DNA of 54,648 nt, taken from positions 1 through 54,648 of the forward strand of contig NZ_BCYZ01000026.1 of the NCBI RefSeq assembly GCF_001598455.1, given 5' to 3'. A program made the translations under genes and the position numbers. The notes beneath the pieces are model-generated. The model worked only from the letters and a program-made list of their open reading frames with translations. It made no database searches and had not been told where the DNA came from. The DNA is from Sphingomonas pruni NBRC 15498 (GTDB lineage Bacteria > Pseudomonadota > Alphaproteobacteria > Sphingomonadales > Sphingomonadaceae). Positions 7,709-16,860 of this stretch are shown piece by piece (position 1 is the stretch's first letter; every line of letters begins with the position of its first letter).

Positions 7709-8782
7709 TTGAACCATAATCTTTCTCGTCGCCAAGTTCTCGCTGGAGGCACGATGGCAGCTGGGTCGGCGCTGATCACTCCATCGGCAGCCCGTGTTGC
7801 AACAGCATACGATCCGGTCGCCCCGTTCCGTACGCCTTACAAGCTCAATCGCCTGGTGTTGGGCGGATCTAAAGTGCCTGGCAGCTTCGACGAAAAGGCC
7901 GTCGACTGCCCGTTCGTGTTCTTCCATTCCGGTCGCTTCTACCTCACGTATGTCGGCTTTGACGGGGTTGGATATCAGACCGGTATCGCGGTGTCGGACG
8001 ACCTCGTGAACTGGGAGCGGCAAGGCATCATCCTCGCTCGCGACGCCAGCGACCCAGTCACTCGATACAACGTCGCGGCTGCCTCCATACTGCGAGAGAA
8101 TGAATTGTATTCTCCGGGCCGCCTCCTCAAGGTCGATGGCCGATATGTATGTGCGTGGCACGCGTATCCCGGTGCCGGGTATGAGGAGGGGCCGGCCGTG
8201 ATCGGTCTTGCCTATAGTACCGACCTGAAACGATGGGAGCGCCAAGCGCCCATCTTGAGGCCGGAGGACGGCGCCGAATGGGAGCGCGGCGGGCTCTACA
8301 AGCCGTATTTGGTGAAGAACGGCGACACATTCTATTTGTTCTACAACGCCAAAACCACCGGCGAGCATTGGCACGAACAAACCGGGGTGGCGATGTCCAA
8401 GGATCTCAGGACATGGCGCCGCTATCCGGGCAGTCCGATCATCCGCAACGGACCCGCCGGAGCACCGGATTCGCGATTTGCCAGCGATCCTTTCGTAGTG
8501 ACCCATGGCGGCAAATGGGCGCTATTCTATTTTGGCCTGTCCTCGGCAGACAACAAGGCGCGGGACTTGATCGCGATCGGCGACGACCCGTTGCGATATG
8601 CCAAGGAAAAGGAAGTGCTCATCGACATCGGCCCAGCGGGATCGATCGACGATGGCTATGCTCACAAGCCGGCGCTCATCTACTCGAAGGGCGCGCTGTA
8701 TCACTTCTATACCGCGGTCGGGGGGCCGTACCCCAACGACGTGCGCGGCATCTCGGTCGCCCGCTCGGTCCCCTGGAACTGA
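7709..8782 (+). CDS. Tat-exported five-bladed beta-propeller glycosidase (GH43/GH117-like)
   Basis: A 357-residue protein with an N-terminal twin-arginine signal (SRRQVLAGG, then a hydrophobic stretch ending about residue 30). The rest shows propeller repeats typical of GH43/GH117/GH130-type enzymes: YLTYVGFDGVGYQTGIAVS, WERQGIIL, IGLAYSTDLKRWER, YKPYLVKNGDTFYLFYNA and GVAMSKDLRTWRRY. Candidate acidic residues include the Asp of KAVDCPFVFFH near the start of the fold and the Glu of WERGGLYKP. The start is read as TTG at 7709 because AGGAGG precedes it by six bases, and the next Met lies past the RR motif. It opens the glycoside locus. The exact GH family and sugar are not certain. Confidence 0.75.
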   Translation: MNHNLSRRQVLAGGTMAAGSALITPSAARVATAYDPVAPFRTPYKLNRLVLGGSKVPGSFDEKAVDCPFVFFHSGRFYLTYVGFDGVGYQTGIAVSDDLVNWERQGIILARDASDPVTRYNVAAASILRENELYSPGRLLKVDGRYVCAWHAYPGAGYEEGPAVIGLAYSTDLKRWERQAPILRPEDGAEWERGGLYKPYLVKNGDTFYLFYNAKTTGEHWHEQTGVAMSKDLRTWRRYPGSPIIRNGPAGAPDSRFASDPFVVTHGGKWALFYFGLSSADNKARDLIAIGDDPLRYAKEKEVLIDIGPAGSIDDGYAHKPALIYSKGALYHFYTAVGGPYPNDVRGISVARSVPWN

Positions 8783-8987
8783 TTGCAAACGACGGGCCGG
8801 CGGGATCGCCTCCAGGATTCGCGAATCGCCGGTCGTCCGCGCCTCCAACTTCTTCGGCATTTGGCTGAGTAGGGGCTGGAAAACCCTGCCGCAAATCGAA
8901 CGCGGATGTTTCGCCAGCGGACCGTGCTTTGGCCACGTGCTTGATAACTCTGGCGAACGGACGCACCGCCGTCGCGCCGTCCGGCGT

Positions 8988-9024
8988 TTGTTGAAAAACT
9001 GCTTGTTCATATACAAACAGTATG
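8988..9024 (+). promoter_or_regulatory. Promoter with overlapping palindromic operator (site 1)
   Basis: TTGTTG at 8988-8993 and TATACA at 9010-9015 are 16 bases apart. The 17-bp near-palindrome CATATACAAACAGTATG at 9008-9024 covers the -10. A copy matching at 14 of 17 positions, plus the preceding GTT, lies at 21940-21956 next to the IclR gene. It is a probable binding site of that regulator. The remaining part of 8783-9062 holds no gene that I can support. Confidence 0.6.
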
Positions 9025-9062
9025 ACAAATAACCCTCAGCTCTCGCAGAGGGGCACGGAAGG

Positions 9063-10706
9063 ATGTCAGGGAAGATTTCGGCGCTCGTTCGCCGGTTGCG
9101 TTCATCAGTAATGGCGATAGCGGTTGTGGCCGGCGGGTCCGCATCGGCGCAGGTCGCTGCGCCTGCGCCAATTTCGTCCTCGCCGGCAGCGGTCAGTTCG
9201 CAGCTGTCCCGCATCGATCAAGCCGTTGCGCGAGGACCGTTCAGGTCCAATTGGCGGTCGTTGGCTGCATACCGGGTCCCGGACTGGTATCGCGATGCGA
9301 AGTTCGGAATTTTCATCCATTGGGGCGTCTATTCGGTGCCGGCTTTCGGGTCGGAATGGTACTCCCGCAACATGTATGTGCCGGGTGAACCGGCTTTCGA
9401 GCACCAGCGTTCAGTCTTCGGGCCGCAATCGACGCACGGTTACAAGGACTTCATCTCCCGTTTCAATGGCAGCAAATTCGATCCCGTCGCCTGGGTTGAA
9501 CTCTTCAAGCGGTCCGGGGCCCGCTACGTCGTGCCGGTCGCGGAACATTGCGACGGTTTTGCGATGTACGATTCGAGCATCACGCGATGGAACGCTGCAA
9601 GGATGGGCCCAAAGCGTGACGTCGTTGGAGACGTGGCAAAGGCCGCGCGTGCCGCGGGGATCCACTTTGGGCTGTCGTCGCACAGGGCCGAGCATTGGTG
9701 GTGGTATGGCCAGGCACCTGCGGGAAGTGATGTCTGGAATCCGGCTTATGCAGACTTCTACGGCCCGGCAGCCTCGCGCACCCTTGACGGTGTGGCCGCA
9801 TCGGTCGAGCCTGATCCGAACCATCTCGAACAATGGCTGCCGCCATCCAAAGCGTTTCTTGACGACTGGCTCGCGCGCACCGGTGAAGCCGTAGAACGAT
9901 ACCGTCCAGAATTCGTCTATCTCGACTGGTGGGTGAACCAACCGGCGTTCGCGCCCTATTTGCAGCGGCTGGCGGCTTATTATTACGATAATTCGTCCCA
10001 CCACGGTATCGCACCGGTCCTTGCTTACAAGGAGGAAGCGTTTCCGGCCGGCGCTGCCTTGTTCGACGTCGAGCGCGGCAGGCTCGACGCGCTCCGCTTG
10101 TTACCGTGGCAGACGGATACGTCGATCAGCATCAAGAGCTGGGGCTATGTAGAGAATGATCGGTATCGCACCGCCGATAGCTTAGTCGCGACGCTCGTCG
10201 ACGTCGTATCGAAAAATGGAAACCTGCTCCTCAATGTCGGTCCGCGCGCCGACGGAACCATTCCGGAGCCGGAAGTCGCCGTCCTAAAGCAAATTGGCGA
10301 TTGGTTAGCCGTCAATGGAGAGGCCATCTACGACACCCGACCTTGGGCGATGTTCGGAGAGGGTCCTACGCGCAATGCCACGGGCTCGCTGAAGGAAGGC
10401 GACGACCCCCGCTACACGCCCGCTGACATACGCTTTACCACCCGGGGCCGAACGCTCTACGCATTAGGCCTCGCCCGGGCTGCGGACGGCAAGATGCTGA
10501 TCCGAGTCCTTTACCGCGGCACTCCTTATGCGCCGCCGGTTTCGCGGGTACGGCTGCTCGGCAGCGGCGTTCCGGTCGACTGGAATCAACAGGCCGACGG
10601 GTTGCATCTCACATTGCCCAAGGCCGCCGCAAATCCGGCCATGCCGTTCGCAATTCGCATCGAATTCGCTGCCCCGAAGCGGGCAGCCAACTACTCGACA
10701 AAGTGA
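9063..10706 (+). CDS. GH29 alpha-L-fucosidase family protein, exported
   Basis: A 547-residue protein with a Sec signal (residues 1 to about 32) and a GH29 catalytic barrel: WYRDAKFGIFIHWGVYSVPA, SEWYSRNMY, YKDFISRFN, RYVVPVAEHCDGFAMYDS and GIHFGLSSHRAEHWW. The nucleophile is probably Asp288 in FVYLDWWV. VSKNGNLLLNVGPRADGTIP and a C-terminal beta domain follow. GH29 enzymes remove alpha-linked fucose, retaining configuration. The tail residues WW after the Asp differ from the usual DGGW, so the sugar should not be taken as certain. The stop is followed by a TonB receptor gene within 40 bases, which points to one operon. Confidence 0.88.
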   Translation: MSGKISALVRRLRSSVMAIAVVAGGSASAQVAAPAPISSSPAAVSSQLSRIDQAVARGPFRSNWRSLAAYRVPDWYRDAKFGIFIHWGVYSVPAFGSEWYSRNMYVPGEPAFEHQRSVFGPQSTHGYKDFISRFNGSKFDPVAWVELFKRSGARYVVPVAEHCDGFAMYDSSITRWNAARMGPKRDVVGDVAKAARAAGIHFGLSSHRAEHWWWYGQAPAGSDVWNPAYADFYGPAASRTLDGVAASVEPDPNHLEQWLPPSKAFLDDWLARTGEAVERYRPEFVYLDWWVNQPAFAPYLQRLAAYYYDNSSHHGIAPVLAYKEEAFPAGAALFDVERGRLDALRLLPWQTDTSISIKSWGYVENDRYRTADSLVATLVDVVSKNGNLLLNVGPRADGTIPEPEVAVLKQIGDWLAVNGEAIYDTRPWAMFGEGPTRNATGSLKEGDDPRYTPADIRFTTRGRTLYALGLARAADGKMLIRVLYRGTPYAPPVSRVRLLGSGVPVDWNQQADGLHLTLPKAAANPAMPFAIRIEFAAPKRAANYSTK

Positions 10707-10744
10707 CCCGGGCAGCGATCGGGCACAATAGGGAGGAAATGACA

Positions 10745-13348
10745 ATGAGGCTGAAGCACTTCTACCTGATTACCGCCGCGACGACCGTCATGTCGGCAGT
10801 CGTGATGGCGACCCCGGTTCGCGCCCAAGACACGCCAGCACCGGCCGCGAGCGATACCCCGGACAAAGAGGCGACCAGCGGACAAAGCGAGATTGTCGTG
10901 ACCGGTGTGCGCGCCAGCCTGATGAGCGCCCAACAGCGCAAGCGGGATGCTTCGCAAATCGTGGATTCGATCGTTGCCGAGGATATCGGCAAGCTGCCCG
11001 ACCAAAGCACCACCGACGCCCTGCAGCGCGTGACGGGCGTGCAGATCGAACGCGACTACGGCGAGGGATCGACCGTGTACGTGCGCGGGCTGTCGCAGGT
11101 CGAGACTACGCTCAACGGCCGCGAGATATTTACCGCCCAGGGCGCGCGTGGTCTCAACCTTCAGGATATTCCTGCCGAATTGCTGTCGGGAATCGACGTT
11201 TACAAGTCGCCGTCGGCCAACCTTATCGAAGGCGGCTTAGGCGGCTTGATCGACCTGCGCACGCGCCGTCCGCTCGATTTCAACAAGCTCACCATTTCGG
11301 GGACGGTGAAGGGCACCTATGCCGATCTTGCGAAGGAGCTTACCCCCACCGTCTCCGGGCTTATCGCGGACAAGTGGGAAACCGGGGCAGGGGAAATCGG
11401 TGCGCTCTTGAGCGTCTCGTACCAGGAACGCAAATTTCGCTCCGATCTGATCTCGACCGGTACTCCGGGCAGTAGCACCACGATCATTCCCGGTCGGACC
11501 GTTATTGCCCCGAACGGCGCCTATGACGTGACGCCGATGGGTGACCGGCGACGGCTAGGCATCGACGGGATGCTGCAGTGGAAACCTTCGGCGAATCTCG
11601 AACTCTATGTCGAGGGACATTATGCGAAATTCATCAATCTGAACGACAATTATGGGGCCTCGGTCTCGCTCGGTGGACTTACGGCCGAACCCGGAGCGCA
11701 GGTTGCGCCCAATGGTGACGTCGTGAAGGCGACGTATCTGAACGCGCCTGTTTCGGTGCTTTCCTACGCGTACGACACGCGCGATCGGATGATCCAATTT
11801 GCCGGCGGAGCGAAATGGACCAGCGGCCCGCTAAGCCTCGCGGCTGATGTCAGCTATACGCATGCCACCGGCACAGTTGTGTTCAATAGCGGCTTTACCG
11901 GCGCGACGATACCACGCTTTACCGCCGACACGACGACCTTCGTGCCCAGCGCCAATGCCAATGGTTATGACTTGCTCAGTCAAGCCAACACGTCGATCGA
12001 CTTCCTCCTCTATCAGGGAACCAGGAACAAGGCGGACCAATTCGCCGCTAAGCTCGACGGTAGCTACGATCTCGGCGGCGGTTTCCTGCATTCGATCGAC
12101 TTCGGGTTGCGTTATGCCGACCGCACCGCTCAGTCGAACCAATATAGCTTCTTCCTGTTCAGCGGCGCCTCGGCGACTACAGCGCCGTCGATCCTAGCGC
12201 CAAATCCTGCCAGCGATTTTTTCGCCCGCTCGTCGCAAGGAACCCCGCTACTCGGCAATTATCTGGTCATTCCGGTGCCGTTGCTCCGTGACCATTTGAG
12301 CGAAGTTCAGAGTGCGCTCGGCTTCGCCAGCACGCCGCCGGCCAATGGGCCGCTGGCTTATTATCGCGTTAGCGAGAAGACCACGACGCTCTATGGCATG
12401 TTGCGCTTCGGCAGTGCCGACAGCATCGTCGATGGCAATATCGGTCTGCGCTACGTGCACACCCAGGAGAATCTCAACGGCAACCGAACGCTCTCGGGTG
12501 GGGGCGTGGGGCCGATTTCGGTCAATTCCAGCTATGACGACTTCCTGCCGTCGGTGAACGTTCGGTTCAATTTCACCGACAAGCTGAAGCTCCGCCTGGC
12601 GGCATCGAAGGCAGTGACGCGGCCCAATTTCAGCGATCTATCACCCACACTTACGCTCAATTCGGTACAGTTGAACGGATCGGCGGGGAACCCCGATTTG
12701 AAGCCGCTCAAGGCGGATCAGCTCGATGCCTCGCTCGAATATTACTTCTCGAGGACCGGATCGATCTACGTTGCTGCCTTTTACAAGAAGGTGCGCAATT
12801 TCATTTCGATCGAGCCGTCGGTGGAGACTTATGACGGCATCACCTATACGATCAGCCGGCCGGCCAACAATCAGGGTGGAACGATAAAGGGGCTCGAAGT
12901 TGGTTATCAGCAATTCTTCGATTTCCTTCCAGGACCGCTGAGCGGCCTCGGCGCGCAGGCAAACTTCACGCTGGTCGACAGTTCAACGACCTCGTCGATC
13001 ATCGGCCAGACTACGCCGCTGCAGGGCCTTTCAAAGTACACTTACAACCTTGTCGGCATTTACGAGAAATATGGCGTTTCGGCGCGTGTGGCCTATAATT
13101 GGCGGAGCACCTATTTCGACAGCACCTATTTGTTCAACGGCGTCGGTCAGCCGAGCTACCGTCGTGGTTACGGATGGCTGGCGGCCTCGCTCAGCTATGA
13201 CGTCACCCCTCACGTCACGATAAGCTTGGAAGGCAACAACCTCACCCGGGTTATCCGCCGGTCCTATTATAACGACCTGGATACGCGCCCGCACGAGACG
13301 CAGGTTGACGATCGGCAAATCATGTTCGGAGTCCGCTTCAAGCTCTGA
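10745..13348 (+). CDS. TonB-dependent outer-membrane receptor
   Basis: Predicted 867-residue outer-membrane transporter. A Sec signal ends near residue 28 (VRAQ), followed by the TonB-box-like SEIVVTGVRASL and a plug domain with IVAEDIGKLPDQSTTDALQR, GVQIERDYGEGSTVYVRGL and SANLIEGGLGGLIDLRTRRP. A long beta-barrel ends in the terminal Phe-type strand IMFGVRFKL. The sequence is of the Xanthomonas/Caulobacter/sphingomonad class that takes up plant carbohydrates. ATG 10745 is chosen because GGAGG at 10732-10736 is eight bases away. Its place between fucosidase and rhamnosidase genes suggests import of a decorated oligosaccharide or glycoside. Confidence 0.92.
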   Translation: MRLKHFYLITAATTVMSAVVMATPVRAQDTPAPAASDTPDKEATSGQSEIVVTGVRASLMSAQQRKRDASQIVDSIVAEDIGKLPDQSTTDALQRVTGVQIERDYGEGSTVYVRGLSQVETTLNGREIFTAQGARGLNLQDIPAELLSGIDVYKSPSANLIEGGLGGLIDLRTRRPLDFNKLTISGTVKGTYADLAKELTPTVSGLIADKWETGAGEIGALLSVSYQERKFRSDLISTGTPGSSTTIIPGRTVIAPNGAYDVTPMGDRRRLGIDGMLQWKPSANLELYVEGHYAKFINLNDNYGASVSLGGLTAEPGAQVAPNGDVVKATYLNAPVSVLSYAYDTRDRMIQFAGGAKWTSGPLSLAADVSYTHATGTVVFNSGFTGATIPRFTADTTTFVPSANANGYDLLSQANTSIDFLLYQGTRNKADQFAAKLDGSYDLGGGFLHSIDFGLRYADRTAQSNQYSFFLFSGASATTAPSILAPNPASDFFARSSQGTPLLGNYLVIPVPLLRDHLSEVQSALGFASTPPANGPLAYYRVSEKTTTLYGMLRFGSADSIVDGNIGLRYVHTQENLNGNRTLSGGGVGPISVNSSYDDFLPSVNVRFNFTDKLKLRLAASKAVTRPNFSDLSPTLTLNSVQLNGSAGNPDLKPLKADQLDASLEYYFSRTGSIYVAAFYKKVRNFISIEPSVETYDGITYTISRPANNQGGTIKGLEVGYQQFFDFLPGPLSGLGAQANFTLVDSSTTSSIIGQTTPLQGLSKYTYNLVGIYEKYGVSARVAYNWRSTYFDSTYLFNGVGQPSYRRGYGWLAASLSYDVTPHVTISLEGNNLTRVIRRSYYNDLDTRPHETQVDDRQIMFGVRFKL

Positions 13349-13365
13349 GGATAAGTTCACATTCG

Positions 13366-16300
13366 ATGCCCGATAAAATCGATTCTCCTCCATTACTGTC
13401 GGGCTCACACCTGGACCGCCGCTCGCTGCTTTTGGGCAGCACGGCGGTCGCTTTTTGCGCTGCCGTCCCGGCGTCCGGAACGCGGCGAGGCGATCCCGAA
13501 CCGGTGGGCCAATCTGCCGACCGCCTAGCCGAGAGTTTTGATCGTCCGCCGCCCGAGGCGGGCCTGGGAGCGTATTGGTACTGGCTAGACGGCGCTGTCA
13601 CGGCAGAAGGGATTACGGCGGATCTCACGGCGATGCGCGACAACGGCATCTCCACGGCAATGGTATTCGCAATCGGGGCATCCAAGCAGCCGCCGCTCGT
13701 ATCGCCGCCCGCGGATGCGTTGAGTCCGCATTGGTGGTCTCTCATAGATCACGCCGTGGCCGAAGCCGATCGGCTCGGCATGACGATTTCGCTCAACATC
13801 TGCGACGGCTGGGCGACGGCCAGTGGTCCCTGGATTACCCCCGATCTCTCAATGCAGGTGCTGACCGTCTCAGAGACGCGTGCCGTTGCCAGCGAGAAGG
13901 CCATCACGCTTCCGCAACCGCCGTCGCGTCATGATTATTATCGCGACGTCGCTGTGCTGGCGTATCCATGGTCGGCTGAACTTGACCGATCAAGCGTCAA
14001 GGAGAAGCCGCGCCTCAAGACGAACCTGCCGCTCGCGCAAGCCCCGCTCGAAAACCTGATCGATCCCGAAAATGCCGTCGAGGTGTTTTCGACCGTGGCC
14101 GAGGGGCATGTCGACTTCGAGTTCGACGCGCCGTTCACTCTGCGCTCGGTCACAGTACGTACGCCGTCGCCCTGGGGGTATTCGCCTGGTGTCTATCGCG
14201 CCGCAAATTCTCTCGCCGTCGAGGCAAGCGATGATGGGATCATCTTCCGGCCGGTCGGTTGCCTCGAATATCCGCAACATGGGTGGCAGACCGATCTCAC
14301 CACGCTGACCCACGCCTTGCCGGAAACCACGGCCAAGATATTTCGCTTCATTCACGTGCCGCAGGCTCCAGGGCCCTATCTGGAGAATTACGATTTTGGA
14401 CAGGACGTTAGATTGCGACTGTTCAGTCTCGAACTGTCCGCGCGACCCGAAATCCATCAGATTGTCGGCAAGACGGCGGCACAATGGTCGATCAGCCGCC
14501 GCACCACGTCGCTCGAAGCACCAAATACGGTTTGCGTCGACCCAGACCAGATCATCGACTTGAGTCAGCACCTGCGCCGCGACGGTTCGCTCGATTGGGA
14601 GCCGCCCGCGGGGCGTTGGCGCGTCATACGCCTCGGATATACGACAAACGGACGAGAGAACTCCGCAGCGGGCGGTGCCCAAGGGTTGGAGGTGGATCGC
14701 TTCAACCGGGAAGCGGTGAAGCTGCAGTTCGACAAGTGGTTTGGCGCGGCGCTGGAACGGGTAGGGCACGATCGCGCCGGGCGCGTGCTCAATACGATCC
14801 ACGTCGACAGTTGGGAGGCTAGCGGTCAGAATTGGTCGCCAATGTTCGCGACGCAATTCAGGCAACTCCGCGGATACGATCTGAAGCCGTGGCTCGCCGT
14901 ACTTGCGGGCATACCTGTCGCGAGTGCCGATGCCAGTGAGTGTTTCCTGCATGATTTCCGGCGTACCATCGCCGAGCTGACGCAAAGCGAATTCTTCGAG
15001 ACCGTGGCTGCGCTGGCGCACATCCGCGGCTGCCGGTTCAGCGGTGAGCCGGCCAGTCCGACCTATGCGGTGGATGGTTTGCGGTGGGCGGAAGCCACCG
15101 ATCTGCCGATGGGCGAATTCTGGTTTCGAACGCCGCGAAACGACAAGCCGACCGACGTTGCCGATGCCGTGTCCGGAGGGCGAATCTACGGCAAGCGGAT
15201 CATCGCGACCGAAAGCTTTACCGAAAACGACATCATGTGGGACGAGCATCCGGCGATGCTCAAACCGCTCGGCGACCGACAATATTGCCGCGGCGTGAAT
15301 CGGTTCATGCTCCACGTTTATACTGCCCAGCCGTTCCTGGATCGTGCGCCGGGAATGACGTTGAACGGTATCGGCACGGTATTCAGTCGTACTCAGACCT
15401 GGTGGCGGCAGGCACGCGGCTGGTTCGATTATATGAGGCGTTGCCAAGCGATCCTGCAGCAGGGCGTCCCCGTCGTCGACGTCGCGGTGTTCATTGGCGA
15501 GGAAATACCCAGTCGTGCGCTGCTGCCACACCAACTCGATGCGCAGCTTCCGCCCGGCGTTCGCTACGACAGCATCAACCGCGACGCGATCATACGGCGC
15601 GCAAGCGTCGAGGGCGGTGACATCGTCATTGACGGCGGGATGCGTTACCGCCTGCTCGTGCTTCCCGCCGGAGCGCGATATTCAAGCGAGTTTCTTCAGG
15701 CAATCGAGCGGTTGGCGCGCGCAGGCGCGACACTCCTGGCGCCACCTCCGCTCGGCCCCATCGGACGCGAGCGTGACCCGGGAGAGTTCGCCGCGCGCAG
15801 CCGCAGGCTGTGGGCGACGCGAGGCGATAAAGGCATGACCCGCCTCGGCCGGGGGCTAGTGCTATGGGGCGTGACGCCGTCCGAGGCGCTGCGGCGCCTG
15901 GGCGTCTCGGCCGATCTTATAGCGCCCGATGCGGCGGAACTGGATTGGACGCATCGCCGTGTCGGGCGGACCCATGTCTACTTCGTCGCCAACCCCGGCA
16001 ACGAGACGGTCCGAACGAGGCTGTCGCTTCGTGTGGCGGCGGGATCCGTCGATTTTTGGGATCCGCTCAACGGAGAGCGAGCGCCCGCGCCGCAATGGCA
16101 CTTCGAAGGCGGACGCACATTCTTGCCGGTGAAGATCGAGGCGGGTGGCAGCGCGGTCGTCGTCGTTGGCGAAGGCGAGGCTGTGCCTCATGTCGCGAAC
16201 GCGTCGCTCGAAGGCGACCAACGCCTGGTTTGGCATGATCAGGGGCCTGCTATCGTCGGTAGCGTTGCCGGCGCGGCTCGTGTCATGTACTCGAACGGGC

Positions 16301-16860
16301 GCCGCGCGAACCTGATCATCCCCGCCGCGCCTCGCCCTGTCGTCCTTGACCGAATGTGGCAGCTTCGCTTTTCGGGGTGGCGCGCGCCTCCGGATGTGAT
16401 CTCGCTGGCGGCGCCGGTCGCTTGGTCCACGCTCGACCCGCCGCGCGTGCGCTACCATTCGGGCGCCGGCCATTACTCGACCAGCATAGCTCTGAGCCGG
16501 GATCTGTTCCGGCCCGACCTGCGTCTGCTACTCGACATCGGGCAGGTCCGGGAAATCGCGGAATTGGTGGTCAATGGCCGCCGACTGGGTAGCCGGTGGA
16601 TCGCGCCTTTCCGTATCGACGTGACAGACGCTCTGTGCCCGGGCGAGAACGAGATCGAGATCATCGTCACAAACGTTTGGCACAACCGCTTGGTCGGTGA
16701 CCGCGCCCTGCCGGAAAGCGAGCGCGTCGCCTGGGTCTATCCCGCATTACGTGGCGGCAAGGAATGGTTGCCGGCGGCAAATGCGACGCTCATCCCGGCC
16801 GGCTTGATGGGCCCGGTGAGGATTCTATCCGAAGCAATCGTGCCGCTGCCTCGATCATGA
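13366..16860 (+). CDS. GH106-family alpha-L-rhamnosidase, exported
   Basis: A very large 1164-residue enzyme with a twin-arginine-type signal (DRRSLLLGSTAVAF). The mature part opens with PPPEAGLGAYWYWLDG and GAVTAEGITADLTAMRDNGI, the signature of GH106 rhamnosidases. HVDSWEASGQNW and RFSGEPASPTYAVDG lie in the barrel. A GLN-type helical region and a C-terminal jelly roll (LLLDIGQVREIAELVVNGRR) follow. GH106 enzymes cleave alpha-L-rhamnosyl bonds with inversion, often in rhamnogalacturonan or in plant glycosides. The last four bases ATGA are shared with the start of the GH78 gene, so the two are coupled. Confidence 0.9.
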   Translation: MPDKIDSPPLLSGSHLDRRSLLLGSTAVAFCAAVPASGTRRGDPEPVGQSADRLAESFDRPPPEAGLGAYWYWLDGAVTAEGITADLTAMRDNGISTAMVFAIGASKQPPLVSPPADALSPHWWSLIDHAVAEADRLGMTISLNICDGWATASGPWITPDLSMQVLTVSETRAVASEKAITLPQPPSRHDYYRDVAVLAYPWSAELDRSSVKEKPRLKTNLPLAQAPLENLIDPENAVEVFSTVAEGHVDFEFDAPFTLRSVTVRTPSPWGYSPGVYRAANSLAVEASDDGIIFRPVGCLEYPQHGWQTDLTTLTHALPETTAKIFRFIHVPQAPGPYLENYDFGQDVRLRLFSLELSARPEIHQIVGKTAAQWSISRRTTSLEAPNTVCVDPDQIIDLSQHLRRDGSLDWEPPAGRWRVIRLGYTTNGRENSAAGGAQGLEVDRFNREAVKLQFDKWFGAALERVGHDRAGRVLNTIHVDSWEASGQNWSPMFATQFRQLRGYDLKPWLAVLAGIPVASADASECFLHDFRRTIAELTQSEFFETVAALAHIRGCRFSGEPASPTYAVDGLRWAEATDLPMGEFWFRTPRNDKPTDVADAVSGGRIYGKRIIATESFTENDIMWDEHPAMLKPLGDRQYCRGVNRFMLHVYTAQPFLDRAPGMTLNGIGTVFSRTQTWWRQARGWFDYMRRCQAILQQGVPVVDVAVFIGEEIPSRALLPHQLDAQLPPGVRYDSINRDAIIRRASVEGGDIVIDGGMRYRLLVLPAGARYSSEFLQAIERLARAGATLLAPPPLGPIGRERDPGEFAARSRRLWATRGDKGMTRLGRGLVLWGVTPSEALRRLGVSADLIAPDAAELDWTHRRVGRTHVYFVANPGNETVRTRLSLRVAAGSVDFWDPLNGERAPAPQWHFEGGRTFLPVKIEAGGSAVVVVGEGEAVPHVANASLEGDQRLVWHDQGPAIVGSVAGAARVMYSNGRRANLIIPAAPRPVVLDRMWQLRFSGWRAPPDVISLAAPVAWSTLDPPRVRYHSGAGHYSTSIALSRDLFRPDLRLLLDIGQVREIAELVVNGRRLGSRWIAPFRIDVTDALCPGENEIEIIVTNVWHNRLVGDRALPESERVAWVYPALRGGKEWLPAANATLIPAGLMGPVRILSEAIVPLPRS

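Noticed and set aside
13990..15534. Long minus-strand frame opposite the GH106 gene
   Set aside because: Composition artefact of a GC-rich coding strand; no family similarity and no ribosome site.
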